Source of the DNA: Acholoe squamosa
Taxonomy: Eukaryota; Annelida; Polychaeta; Phyllodocida; Polynoidae
DNA: 64,000 nucleotides
Reading direction: 5' to 3'
Assembly: GCA_949317995.1 (NCBI GenBank)
Contig: OX439046.1
Coordinates: forward strand, 42,097,739-42,161,738
The number at the start of each line of letters is the position of its first letter. Positions within the stretch are counted from its first letter, which is position 1. Positions 44,705 to 52,567 of this stretch are shown piece by piece. The translations under genes were made by a program, and so were the position numbers. The notes beneath the pieces were generated by a model, which worked only from the letters and a program-made list of their open reading frames with translations, did not search any database and was not told where the DNA came from.

Positions 44705-45175
44705 CTAGAACAAGGTCCTTCCTCTAGCTTGTCCTCTGCCTCTGCCGCGTTGCCCCTTACGTCCTCCGCGCTTGCCGGTTGCTCGTCGTTTGACTGGAGG
44801 AGGTTCAGATGTACCTTTTATGTATCCTTGAGCAGAAGAAGCAGCCCTTTTGAGTAAGTTCTTCCCTGTAGCTTTACTTCTCCTAACTACACTTTTCTTG
44901 AAGCCTTTTCCTGTTACCACGTCGGACAAGACTCCAGCTCCTGTAGTAAGCAAGGCTTTGCCTGCAGATTTGGCAGCTGAGCGTCCTATTTTACTTAAGA
45001 GGGGAACAGCTCCTCTCAGTAAACCACCTATTAACGAACCAAGTCCGTGCCCTCTTTGTCTGCCCCTGCCACCGTACGCTGGTAAAGCACCGTTCCCAAA
45101 CTGTGATTTTCTGTAGTATTCAGCGTACTGACCCCTAGGGGCCAGGTATGGAGGTGTTCCATAGTAGTGAAGCAT
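44705..45175 (-). CDS. small basic, glycine-rich virion protein, pVI/core-like
   Basis: 156 residues. The start is Tyr-rich (MLHYYGTPPYLAPRGQYAEY), the middle carries an amphipathic, Gly/Leu-rich segment (GLGSLIGGLLRGAVPLL then IGRSAAKSAGKALLTTGAGV), and the tail is strongly basic (KRRATGKRGGRKGQRGRG). Polintons and adenovirus-related elements commonly have such a gene next to MCP; the amphipathic part resembles membrane-active pVI or pX-type proteins and the tail could bind DNA. Whether it acts as membrane-lytic or core protein is inferred. Tight spacing to MCP (2 bases) and penton (12 bases) supports a virion role. Confidence 0.75.
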   Translation of the reverse strand: MLHYYGTPPYLAPRGQYAEYYRKSQFGNGALPAYGGRGRQRGHGLGSLIGGLLRGAVPLLSKIGRSAAKSAGKALLTTGAGVLSDVVTGKGFKKSVVRRSKATGKNLLKRAASSAQGYIKGTSEPPPVKRRATGKRGGRKGQRGRGRGQARGRTLF

Positions 45176-45187
45176 GGTAATATACTC

Positions 45188-46525
45188 CTATCCTTGAAGA
45201 GGTCTGAAGGCAAGTACCACCGACACTGATCCGCTTTCAAATGGTATAGGTTCCCCAGTCTTGTCTCTTAAGTATATCCCTATCTGTCTGAAGGTGGTTT
45301 TAGTGACTGGCAGATATATCAAGTTCTGGAAACTTATGGTCTGCATGTCACCGTTGTAGCGATTTATGTTGATTTGCCTCAGAAGGGGTGCTTTAGAATC
45401 ACCCACAAGACTGTGCTTGACTATGTCAGAGTACACGAAAGCACATCGACTTTTGTACTGAAGGTCTACCACGTAGGGGCTTTGTGTTTTTCCACTTAGG
45501 AAAACACTTCCGTCAAAACCTAATTGTTTCCCTAAGTTTTCTGGGATTTGCATGACCACACCAGGAGGCAAGGAAACTACACTTTTCATTGTGTATTTGT
45601 TGTAGTGAAACACGGTGGCTTTGTTGTTTTTCCTGTAGTTTCTTAGTTTTCTCACCAACATGCTTTGTAGTTTATTTATGGTCCTGTTCAAGTATCCTAT
45701 CAACTCTGAGTTGCTTTCCAGGTTCACACCTTCTAAGGCAAACATATTGTAGATACTACCTTCCTTGAAGTAATACTTAGACAGGTATCTGCTAATTTCC
45801 TTGAAGCGTGTACATATTTTCACAGCCTGTAACTGACTGGGAGAGAGCGGAGAAACATTAGCAGAGTCTGTGAAGACGGCCTTTTCTTCAAAAAAAGAAA
45901 GAGACCTTTTTTCCCTGTCATCCATAGACATCACTTCAGCCACAGCCGACGATATTTCCCTTTTCTCTCTGCCTGCCGTGTCACGCTTCCCCTCAGCCTC
46001 CTCCTCTTCCTTTTCCTCCTTCTCTGGCGTGGGTTGGTTAGAAGTGAATCCTCCAGATGGCGTCTCAGTCGCAGCAGCAGGAGTTGGTGGACTTTCACTT
46101 GCAGGACCAGCAGGAGGAATGGTTTCAGTCGATCCCACAGGGTTGACATGACGTAGGTTTTTTGTTATTTTTACTCCTCTCTTCAAAGCAGATTGGGCTG
46201 ATAAATTTGATGTAGAGCTTGAAGCTCTACTGAAGACACTATGGGCTCCTGGTTTTTCCAGAGGAAAAAATTCTCTTCTGCGTTTGTTCAATAAAGCTAC
46301 TACAGAGCGGAGGTTGTTTGTCAGGTCGTTTTCTCCCTGTACCAAGAGAATGGGTTCTTCTTTGACGTTGTACCACGTGGTAGGACAGGTTATTTCTTGA
46401 AAAGCACACTCTAACTGAGTAGGAGAGTTAATGTATTCTGCCAGAATTGTATTGTAACTAGTTAAAGTGTTGTCAGGAAAAACGTTCATAGATGAGTTAC
46501 TAGGTAAAGTTAAGGTAAACGCCAT
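45188..46525 (-). CDS. mCP: penton-like minor capsid protein (PX)
   Basis: 445 residues from the ATG at 46525 (MAFTLTLPSNSSMNVFPDNT). This N-terminus, followed by AEYINSPTQLECAFQEI and a PTTWYN block, is the signature of Polinton minor capsid proteins. The C-terminus (LPVTKTTFRQIGIYLRDKTG, then PIPFESGSVSVVLAFRPL) also matches. In the family it is a single jelly-roll vertex protein. Between the ends lies an unusual low-complexity stretch rich in Pro, Ser, Thr, Glu and Lys (about residues 120-200, ending EKEEKEEEEAEGKRDTAGRE), which looks like a flexible insertion loop. The start overlaps the integrase stop by 16 bases. Confidence 0.9.
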   Translation of the reverse strand: MAFTLTLPSNSSMNVFPDNTLTSYNTILAEYINSPTQLECAFQEITCPTTWYNVKEEPILLVQGENDLTNNLRSVVALLNKRRREFFPLEKPGAHSVFSRASSSTSNLSAQSALKRGVKITKNLRHVNPVGSTETIPPAGPASESPPTPAAATETPSGGFTSNQPTPEKEEKEEEEAEGKRDTAGREKREISSAVAEVMSMDDREKRSLSFFEEKAVFTDSANVSPLSPSQLQAVKICTRFKEISRYLSKYYFKEGSIYNMFALEGVNLESNSELIGYLNRTINKLQSMLVRKLRNYRKNNKATVFHYNKYTMKSVVSLPPGVVMQIPENLGKQLGFDGSVFLSGKTQSPYVVDLQYKSRCAFVYSDIVKHSLVGDSKAPLLRQININRYNGDMQTISFQNLIYLPVTKTTFRQIGIYLRDKTGEPIPFESGSVSVVLAFRPLQG

Positions 46526-47589
46526 TTGTTTATGTTCTTGACAGGTTCCCAAGAGTTAAACTTGTCTCCATAACCCTTCCACTTGATCAAGGCTTCTCTT
46601 TTCTTGCCTTTTCCTCCGTATTTTACTATTTTTTCTATGTTGTAGCGTCTTCCGTGACGGACTTGCACCTTCTGAACTTCAGGTTCGTAGAAGCTTCCTT
46701 TTATCTCTTCTCCAAGGAGATCTTTCAGGTGGTACCCTTTGGGCGAAATGTTGTCGACTGTGTATATTTCCTCAGTCCAGTTAGGTTCGTACCCTCTGTT
46801 AAATGTTTTCTTTGTTTTCAACATTCGCACTTGATTTTTTCTCTTCAACTGAAGGACAGGAACTTTTTTCTTTTGAGGTTGATCGTACAACCTGTAGAAC
46901 AAGACTTCAGAGTTGTCTTTATTTATGTCTGAAGGGGCAGCTCCTAAGGATTTGTGGTAAGTCAAATTGTAGGACTTAACCAAGTCGGGCAGCAAGTCAA
47001 CCCATTTGTAGTTATTGAAATGAGAGAAACATCTCCACATTTTTCCTTGTAAAGTACAGTTGAATCTTTCGGCTAAGGCACACTTCACGTCGTCGTTCTC
47101 TCCTGTGAAAAAATTGATTTTTTGATCTTCACAGTGTTTTTTGAAAATTTTGTTGACAAACTCTTTGCCCTTGTCAGTTTGAATTTGTTGAGGTTTTCTT
47201 TCTTTGCTCATTTTTTTGAAAGCCTCTGTCACGTCATCAGCTCTCTTACTTTTCACAGGTTGTCCAAAACCATACCTTGAAAAAACATCTATTCCCGCTA
47301 GAATGTACTGGTATCCTTTGTTTTCCTTTGAAAATTCTCGCATGTCTATGAGGTCAAGTTGCCACTGTTTGTCTATCCCCCATGTTTGTGTTTTTCTTCT
47401 TGGAAATCTTCTCTTGTAAGGTTTGTGTCTGGTGTAAGCGTCTACATCTTCCAAAGCTTGTTCTATGTTTTTTTTCTTTGTTTTCTTGAAGTGATGACGT
47501 TGAAGTTTAGATACGCTGGTGAAACTTCCAGGTTGTTTAGGATCTGTGTAAAACCTGAGGACATCTTTTTTCAAAGCCTTGTGCGCCAT
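46510..47589 (-). CDS. INT: retroviral-type DDE integrase with chromodomain (INT)
   Basis: 359 residues. Catalytic triad: Asp79 in QWQLDLIDM, Asp139 in QTDKGKEF and Glu174 in ALAERFN, giving the D,D(35)E spacing exactly. The core includes YILAGIDVFSRYGFG. The C-terminal 50 residues form a chromodomain (YNIEKIVKYGGKGKKREALI then KWKGYGDKFNSWEPVKNI) that in other elements binds methylated histone tails and steers insertion. Known role: integration through the AG...CT termini, producing the 6-bp duplication seen here. Its ATG overlaps the end of the next upstream gene by 19 bases. Confidence 0.95.
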   Translation of the reverse strand: MAHKALKKDVLRFYTDPKQPGSFTSVSKLQRHHFKKTKKKNIEQALEDVDAYTRHKPYKRRFPRRKTQTWGIDKQWQLDLIDMREFSKENKGYQYILAGIDVFSRYGFGQPVKSKRADDVTEAFKKMSKERKPQQIQTDKGKEFVNKIFKKHCEDQKINFFTGENDDVKCALAERFNCTLQGKMWRCFSHFNNYKWVDLLPDLVKSYNLTYHKSLGAAPSDINKDNSEVLFYRLYDQPQKKKVPVLQLKRKNQVRMLKTKKTFNRGYEPNWTEEIYTVDNISPKGYHLKDLLGEEIKGSFYEPEVQKVQVRHGRRYNIEKIVKYGGKGKKREALIKWKGYGDKFNSWEPVKNINKWRLP

Positions 47590-48527
47590 ATAAACTTACG
47601 TCCAGTTCCTTTTTGACTTACTTTCCTCTTCTTAATAGGGGAAGCTCTTTTCAAGGGACTGGCAGCAAAGGAAGGACTGTGCCCTGCAAAAGCCGACTTG
47701 TTTTTGACAAATTTTAAGGTGGGGTTCAGCCTTTTAACTGCTCTCATGAAAACCTGGCTTCCTTTAGGTTGGTCCTTTTTCAAAGACTTTGGTCGGGCAG
47801 CAAAAGCTAACAAATCTGTTATGTCAGTTCCAGGCACACGTTCCCCGTTAACATATATTTCTCCGTCTCTGTTCCAATTCAAAATTTCACTTCCGTGACG
47901 AGATAATTCTCTGTAGAGATTTTTAGCAGTCGTTCTGTAACTTGCAGGTATTCTTTCTTTTATGTCGGCGTCCATACCCTCTGTGTTGTCTCTTGCACGA
48001 GGTTTAAAGCCTTCCTCCCCTTTGAACTCGTCTACACTGTCTCCGTCTGAATCGTCAGGAAGTGGTGGATCGTCTCTAGTCTCTGTGAAAGTGTGGTCAT
48101 CATCGTCGTCGCCGTCGTCGGTGTCTTCTAAAGAATTGTTTACACCCCCAGCTGCTGCTGCTGCTGCTCCTGCAGGGCCTTGTCCTACTGCTCGACCAGG
48201 ATAGGGACCTTCCCTACGTTGTCCTAAGGCCTTGGCTTTTTTAGTTAAAATTCCCGACTTTATCATAAGTTGATTGTACTGCCTTAACTTTTCCTTCAGT
48301 TTGAGGTTAGGAGAGTTAAGCACCTCATGTGCTTTACTTTGAAGGTGGTTCAGGACTTGAACCAGGCTGGAATCAGGAGTTAAACCTTCTCTTAAAAGTT
48401 GAGTGCTGTAGTACTGGTCTTGAACACTAGGTCCAGGCTGGGGAGGAGAGGAAGGACTAACAAAAGAAGGTTTTTTTTCTCTGGAAACAAGATCCGCCCT
48501 TACGAGGGCCATCCTTGAATAAGACAT
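47571..48527 (-). CDS. conserved Polinton protein of unknown function, acidic middle
   Basis: 318 residues. The first part is helical (LQSKAHEVLNSPNLKLKEKL then YNQLMIKSGILTKKAKALGQ), the middle has an alanine and aspartate-rich low-complexity stretch, and the last third carries YRTTAKNLYRELSRHGSEIL, NWNRDGEIYVNGERVPGTDI and a basic tail. The 'IYVNGERVPGTDITDLL' type block recurs in unnamed Polinton proteins next to the integrase or the ATPase, which I recall only as a family feature. Function is unknown; neighbours suggest a virion or morphogenesis role. Overlaps the integrase start. Confidence 0.7.
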   Translation of the reverse strand: MSYSRMALVRADLVSREKKPSFVSPSSPPQPGPSVQDQYYSTQLLREGLTPDSSLVQVLNHLQSKAHEVLNSPNLKLKEKLRQYNQLMIKSGILTKKAKALGQRREGPYPGRAVGQGPAGAAAAAAGGVNNSLEDTDDGDDDDDHTFTETRDDPPLPDDSDGDSVDEFKGEEGFKPRARDNTEGMDADIKERIPASYRTTAKNLYRELSRHGSEILNWNRDGEIYVNGERVPGTDITDLLAFAARPKSLKKDQPKGSQVFMRAVKRLNPTLKFVKNKSAFAGHSPSFAASPLKRASPIKKRKVSQKGTGRKFIWRTRL

Positions 48528-48533
48528 GATTTT

Positions 48534-48899
48534 TTATCGACGTGCTCCTATGAGACCTGTTATCAGGGGTAAGGCGAGGCCCAAAATGGTTCCCAAAAAT
48601 CCACCCTTTTGCTCAAAGGTTTTCCTCTTCTGCTTAACGGTAGCCTTGTGCCTTGTGACTGACTTGAGTTCTTTCTTGTAGGGTGATAAACGTTTGACTG
48701 TGTCGGACTCGTTACGCAACAGGTTTTTGTTCATTACGTTGACGCAAATTTGACTCATCAACCTAATGACCTCATCGCTGAGACCTTTGATAATGTGGGA
48801 ACACTCTGCCGAGGAACACTTGGATATGTGTTTCAACAAGTGGTAATGTTTCCTAATTGTTTTAAATTTTCCTCCAGAAGGAGATCTTTTGGTGACCAT
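48534..48899 (-). CDS. small conserved Polinton protein with C-terminal hydrophobic segment
   Basis: 121 residues. The N-terminal half contains LLKHISKCSSAECSHIIKGL and cysteine-containing helices. The centre is Lys-rich (YKKELKSVTRHKATVKQKRK), followed by QKGGFLGTILGLALPLITGL, a hydrophobic segment close to the end. The 'QKGGFL...LGLALPL' ending is shared by many small Polinton and adintovirus-type proteins. A membrane-active or capsid-internal role is a reasonable guess. Six bases separate it from the neighbouring gene on each strand side. Confidence 0.75.
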   Translation of the reverse strand: MVTKRSPSGGKFKTIRKHYHLLKHISKCSSAECSHIIKGLSDEVIRLMSQICVNVMNKNLLRNESDTVKRLSPYKKELKSVTRHKATVKQKRKTFEQKGGFLGTILGLALPLITGLIGARR

Positions 48900-48900
48900 T

Positions 48901-49590
48901 CTATCTTTTTCTTTTCGAAGCTGAAGCTTGAGGAATGAAAACCAAGGTGTTCCAAGGAGTTGTTATGCTGTTTCTTACCCTAAGCTCGTTAGGTGTGCTC
49001 TGCTTAAAGTCCAATAGGATGTATGAATGTTTCTCTTTGGTTTCTGAGTTATATACCTCCGTCAAAAAGGATTTCTGTCCTGGAAAGGCCTGTTTGCTTA
49101 TGTGCCCTATCTGACTCATGTCTCTAGGGTTTTTAAAAACAACTAGGTAGTGTGCATTTAAGCTCAAGGTTCTGAAGGCAGGATTGTTGAAAAACAAGTT
49201 TTGAGTAACAAAAATTACACTTAAACTGCGATGGTGAGAGCCCACAGTGAAAAGTTTCATTATGGTGGGAACGTACTCGGGATCCATGAGATCGTCTATT
49301 GCGACCAGTCCATGTTTAGTCATGTCTCTTTCATCCTCGAACAAAAAGTTTTCTGAAAGAAGACCTTTGTTAAACTTAACCCCCAACTTCGCCATTTCGT
49401 CGAATCCATCTTGCCATTGACTGTAGCAGTAGTATATGTCGTGTATTTTTGGAGTAACAAGCTCGTCTACACCTTTAATCAACTTGAAAACAAGTTGACT
49501 TTTCCCACAAGAAGTAGGTCCAGCTATGATCATTGTGAAGGGGCTTTGTAGACGTGGGTCAAAAATGATCTCCTTTTCCTTGTGATCCAT
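48901..49590 (-). CDS. ATPase: genome-packaging ATPase (A32/FtsK type)
   Basis: 229 residues from the ATG at 49590 (MDHKEKEIIFDPRL). Walker A is GPTSCGKS at about residues 24-31 and Walker B is LVAIDDLM at about 95-102. The FVTQNLFFNNPAFRTLSLNA block and the following HYLVVFKNPRD match the conserved sensor region of Polinton and poxvirus A32-type ATPases. In the family it pumps DNA into preformed capsids. An in-frame upstream TTG extension overlaps the neighbouring gene and is not preferred. A basic tail (SASKRKR) ends it. Confidence 0.95.
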   Translation of the reverse strand: MDHKEKEIIFDPRLQSPFTMIIAGPTSCGKSQLVFKLIKGVDELVTPKIHDIYYCYSQWQDGFDEMAKLGVKFNKGLLSENFLFEDERDMTKHGLVAIDDLMDPEYVPTIMKLFTVGSHHRSLSVIFVTQNLFFNNPAFRTLSLNAHYLVVFKNPRDMSQIGHISKQAFPGQKSFLTEVYNSETKEKHSYILLDFKQSTPNELRVRNSITTPWNTLVFIPQASASKRKR

Positions 49591-49603
49591 GTTGGACGAT
49601 ATC

Positions 49604-50233
49604 TTAAACCAAAATGACCAAAGGAGCAACCTCGTCCTCTTTTAAACCAGTAGAACCCTTGTTCAAACCTTCCACGTAAAGAGCTACATCAGAAAGTCCC
49701 ATGTTGTATAGACTGGCTATTAGGCAGCTTGGATGAGATATTTCTCTATATTTCCAAACCATCAGAACTTCGAATACAGGATTTGTGACACCTTTTTTCC
49801 CTGGAACAGGGGTGGATATCAGGTTAAGCTCGTGGTCGCTCAATCCAAGTTGAGTTCCCAGTTTCCTCCAGTCAAGCATTTCGAACTTGTCTGCCAGGTT
49901 GACGAACAAAGTATTAACTTTCCACTGTTCTGGAGGAATTTCACAATGGTCCACTACGTTGTAATATCCCATGTACCATCTACAATAATCAGTTAGATCG
50001 TAACGACCTATGTCACTTAATGCATGTCTCAATACCATCCACTTGCAACGCACGTTCTTTCTGCTCCATGAAATAAGCATTTCTCTCCCCATAGAACGAA
50101 GAGACGGTATTTTTTCCATGTAATCCATTAAACTTAGTCTAAGTCCTAAGTAAACCCCTAATCGAGGGTAGTCTTTTTCAGATATTTTTTCACTGACCTT
50201 GAATAACAACTCGTCCGAAAGGTGAAACTCCAT
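49604..50233 (-). CDS. tandem death-domain protein, Polinton accessory gene
   Basis: 209 residues from the ATG at 50233 (MEFHLSDELLF). Two death-fold units are readable. The first (about residues 4-80) has LSDELLFKVSEKISEKDYPR, LGVYLGLRLSLMDYM, and REMLISWSRKNVRC ending with LRHALSDIGRYDLTDYC. The second (about 105-190) has LFVNLADKFEMLDWRKLGTQ, LGLSDHELNLI, EVLMVWKYRE and LIASLYNMGLSDVALYV. The LGLxxxExxxI, W-x-x-L and I/M-G-x-x-D signatures fit the Death superfamily. Host death-domain proteins link receptors to caspases and NF-kB through homotypic contacts. A two-domain protein with no effector could act as a decoy; this is inference. No catalytic domain is present. It was probably captured from an animal host. 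It starts the ATPase side of the leftward block, 14 bases before the ATPase ATG. Confidence 0.8.
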   Translation of the reverse strand: MEFHLSDELLFKVSEKISEKDYPRLGVYLGLRLSLMDYMEKIPSLRSMGREMLISWSRKNVRCKWMVLRHALSDIGRYDLTDYCRWYMGYYNVVDHCEIPPEQWKVNTLFVNLADKFEMLDWRKLGTQLGLSDHELNLISTPVPGKKGVTNPVFEVLMVWKYREISHPSCLIASLYNMGLSDVALYVEGLNKGSTGLKEDEVAPLVILV

Positions 50234-50322
50234 AGCGTCCAAATAAAAGGTGTTGAGCAAGTAAGGTAGGCAGGTAGGAAGGCAGGTAGGTTATGACAGG
50301 CTAGAAAGGATACAGTTGACTT

Positions 50323-50575
50323 ATATAGGGTAGGGTAGGGTAGGGTAGGGTAGGGTAGGTGGGTAGGTGGTTTAGGTGGGTGGGTGGGTGGGTGGGTTAG
50401 GTGGGTTATTTTGGGCGGCCAGCCCGGGCCAACAAGCCCCAAACCCCCCATACTTGAGGGGTGCCCCCACCCCCCCACCCCATAGTTTTTTAAACCCAAC
50501 CCCACCCTTTCCTACCCTACCCTACCCTACCCTACCCTACCCTACCCTACCCTATATTATCCTACCCTATTCTAT
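50323..50575. repeat. inverted pentamer arrays (TAGGG)n and (CCCTA)n
   Basis: About eight TAGGG units (50325-50368) and a GGTGGGTGGG tract are followed after about 110 bases of C-rich sequence by about eleven CCCTA units (50510-50560). The two tracts are complementary, so a long GC-rich hairpin or, on single strands, G-quadruplexes are possible. It lies between the death-domain gene and the gene at 50646. Confidence 0.85.
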
Positions 50576-50645
50576 CCTATTCTATATATCTCTCCCATTC
50601 CCTTCCCCCTGTTTAGGTAAGCATGTTACATCGTTCTTCGTTCGT

Positions 50646-51278
50646 TTAAATTTGTTGTGACGTTGAGTGTAAAGCGAGGTGATTGTGGTGAAAACAGTGA
50701 GTAAGGGAGATAAGCTGGGTGCACCACATAGCCAGATAAAACCAAACTTTTTCTTTCTCCTCTACACTGAAACGATCCAGGGACGATGATGGGATGTGAA
50801 ATATGGGGCAGGAGGAAAACAAAGTTTTGGTTTCTAAGCACTCAGCTAGAAGTTCCAAAATAGACATGAAGAAATGAAGACGCTGGTTAAGTAGGCGGGG
50901 ATTTTCTTTGGCGTGATGCTCTTCTGCCGCTTTCAATGCTTCCAAATGGAAGGGGTTTTTCAGTGGGCCCTTTCCCTTTCTTCCATGCTTCAGGGCATAA
51001 CCCAAGGTTTCCACCGCTGAAAATTTCGACAAGTTATGACTCAAAACCATTTTCCTCAAGGTTTTTCTGTCTTTGGATGTAAAACTTGATTGCACTGAAG
51101 AAAAAACTAAGTATAATTTTTTCCGGTGAAGAACACATTCTTTCAAGTATTTGCACACGTACCTGAAACAAATTGAAGAGCAACATATAATTTCATTTCT
51201 TTCCCTCACGTATGTCAGAACTTGAGTGTCGTCGGGGTGACGTTGTTCTAATACACGCTGCAGGGAGTAACGCGACAT
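50646..51278 (-). CDS. unrecognised Polinton accessory protein, 210 residues
   Basis: The gene starts MSRYSLQRVLEQRHPDDTQV and is mostly helical, with a Cys-rich first third (IICCSSICFRYVCKYLKECV), a basic middle (YALKHGRKGKGPLKNPFHLE) and a hydrophobic, His-rich end. No motif can be named: a Bcl-2 BH1 signature, zinc finger and LXCXE motif were looked for and are absent. It belongs to the leftward block, between two other accessory genes. The length, intact frame and position support a real gene. Confidence 0.6.
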   Translation of the reverse strand: MSRYSLQRVLEQRHPDDTQVLTYVRERNEIICCSSICFRYVCKYLKECVLHRKKLYLVFSSVQSSFTSKDRKTLRKMVLSHNLSKFSAVETLGYALKHGRKGKGPLKNPFHLEALKAAEEHHAKENPRLLNQRLHFFMSILELLAECLETKTLFSSCPIFHIPSSSLDRFSVEEKEKVWFYLAMWCTQLISLTHCFHHNHLALHSTSQQI

Positions 51279-51513
51279 AGTAGGTCGAAGGTTGTCGTGT
51301 CAAATAACGATGGTTTAGTCCCCGTTTAACCTTTATAGGAAACCTGTCAGTCTTTCCTTATCGCACTTTCCTGAAATGATTTATTGCTCAAGGACGAAAC
51401 AAACGTCAGGGTCAGTGCCTGAGCGTTCTGAAAAGAGGGGAAAACATGTGGAAGGGTGGGTTTGGCCCAGGGGCCTTACCCGGAGGATCATCGTTTATTT
51501 TTATTCAGTTTTA

Positions 51514-52170
51514 TTAGGAGGACCAAAAATTAGATACGGGGTAGGCTGTTACCACCTTCAGCTGACCTTTTTCATGGGAGGTAGTTATTTCAGTTATAAC
51601 TCTCACAACATGACAGCATCCATGGTAATTGTGTCCAATTTCTGTCCTGAATCCTCTTTCATAGAAAATTTTTGAACCTAAAGAGTGTGTAATTTTGTCT
51701 GGGTGAAGTAAAGTGGCTTTAATTAAAGCCTTCACCATAGTAGAATCGATGAAAACTGAATTACCAGGCCCTCCCCCCAAAGGTTGATCCCTTAGAAAAA
51801 AGGGTTTTTGTCTGTCTGAAATGAATTTCTTTGAACTTCCAGAGGAAATGGAATGTCTAGACATCAAGTGTACCATGGCACCATGTCCCAAAAGAACACC
51901 TGAAAAAAAACTTTCCCCATTTTCTGAGATAAGTTTTTTCACAGAGGGTCCACCAGGAACGAATGCAGTGGTTTGGTTGTGCAGAAAGCATTGTTTGAAG
52001 TTACAGTTAGGAGGGATGTAAAGATCCCTGTTCAAATTTTCAGGACAGAATTTCCACACAGCCCACACCTTACCTTCTTCTACGCCCCTCCTGATGTCTG
52101 AAATAAACACCTCCTGACGCCTTTTGTGACCTACGGTCAAAGACAAAGGCAAAGGACAAAAGTTAGCCAT
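51514..52170 (-). CDS. unrecognised Polinton accessory protein, 218 residues
   Basis: First gene of the leftward block, starting MANFCPLPLSLTVGHKRRQE. It is globular by composition, with Gly, His, Cys and Phe blocks such as GESFFSGVLLGHGAMVHLMS, PGNSVFIDSTMVKALIKATL and FRTEIGHNYHGCCHVVRVIT. Histidine and cysteine positions might bind metal or be catalytic, but no family is recognised. About 235 bases separate it from the next leftward gene. The region before its ATG is the divergent promoter space. Confidence 0.6.
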   Translation of the reverse strand: MANFCPLPLSLTVGHKRRQEVFISDIRRGVEEGKVWAVWKFCPENLNRDLYIPPNCNFKQCFLHNQTTAFVPGGPSVKKLISENGESFFSGVLLGHGAMVHLMSRHSISSGSSKKFISDRQKPFFLRDQPLGGGPGNSVFIDSTMVKALIKATLLHPDKITHSLGSKIFYERGFRTEIGHNYHGCCHVVRVITEITTSHEKGQLKVVTAYPVSNFWSS

Positions 52171-52567
52171 GTCTGCTTGAGAGAAGCTAGTTCTGATAAA
52201 CGACGAATGGTCTGCGTTAATTACAGAATGGTAACAACAAGATTCGTTTTACAAGCCTCACCCTGAACGTTGACTGAACGTTATCACGTTTTTTATTTGA
52301 GTTAAGCTTTTTACTTTTTTCCAAAACAACACTGACTAAGTGTAAAACATACTATGAATGGAAAAGCACGGTTATCTACGACTCATGGACGTGGTTGTAC
52401 GTTATCTGAACGACAAGGGAACGTCCCAGCATCGTATCAGGATAGTTACTATAAAGTAGACTTGAGCTGCTCGATCTTCATCAAACCTTTTCTGACGTTT
52501 GTCTGCTGTTCGCCGTCCTGCTCCTGCACCTTCCAGCCCTGCCACCCTTTCAACTTCAAGGAGAACA
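52171..52567. promoter_or_regulatory. divergent intergenic region between leftward and rightward blocks
   Basis: No protein-coding frame is needed here. The two gene blocks run away from it, so it should hold promoters for both. It contains a repeated GAACGTTGACTGAACGTTATCACG-like pair (AACGTTGACTGAACGTTATC near 52266) and a T-rich tract. No clear TATA box on either strand was identified. Confidence 0.5.

Noticed and set aside
49604-50260. Start of the death-domain gene at 50260
   Set aside because: That codon is TTG; the first ATG is at 50233 and directly precedes the first death domain.
50646-51278. Bcl-2-like or E7-like (LXCXE) protein, as known from some Polinton relatives
   Set aside because: No BH1 NWGR-type motif and no L-x-C-x-E motif could be found.
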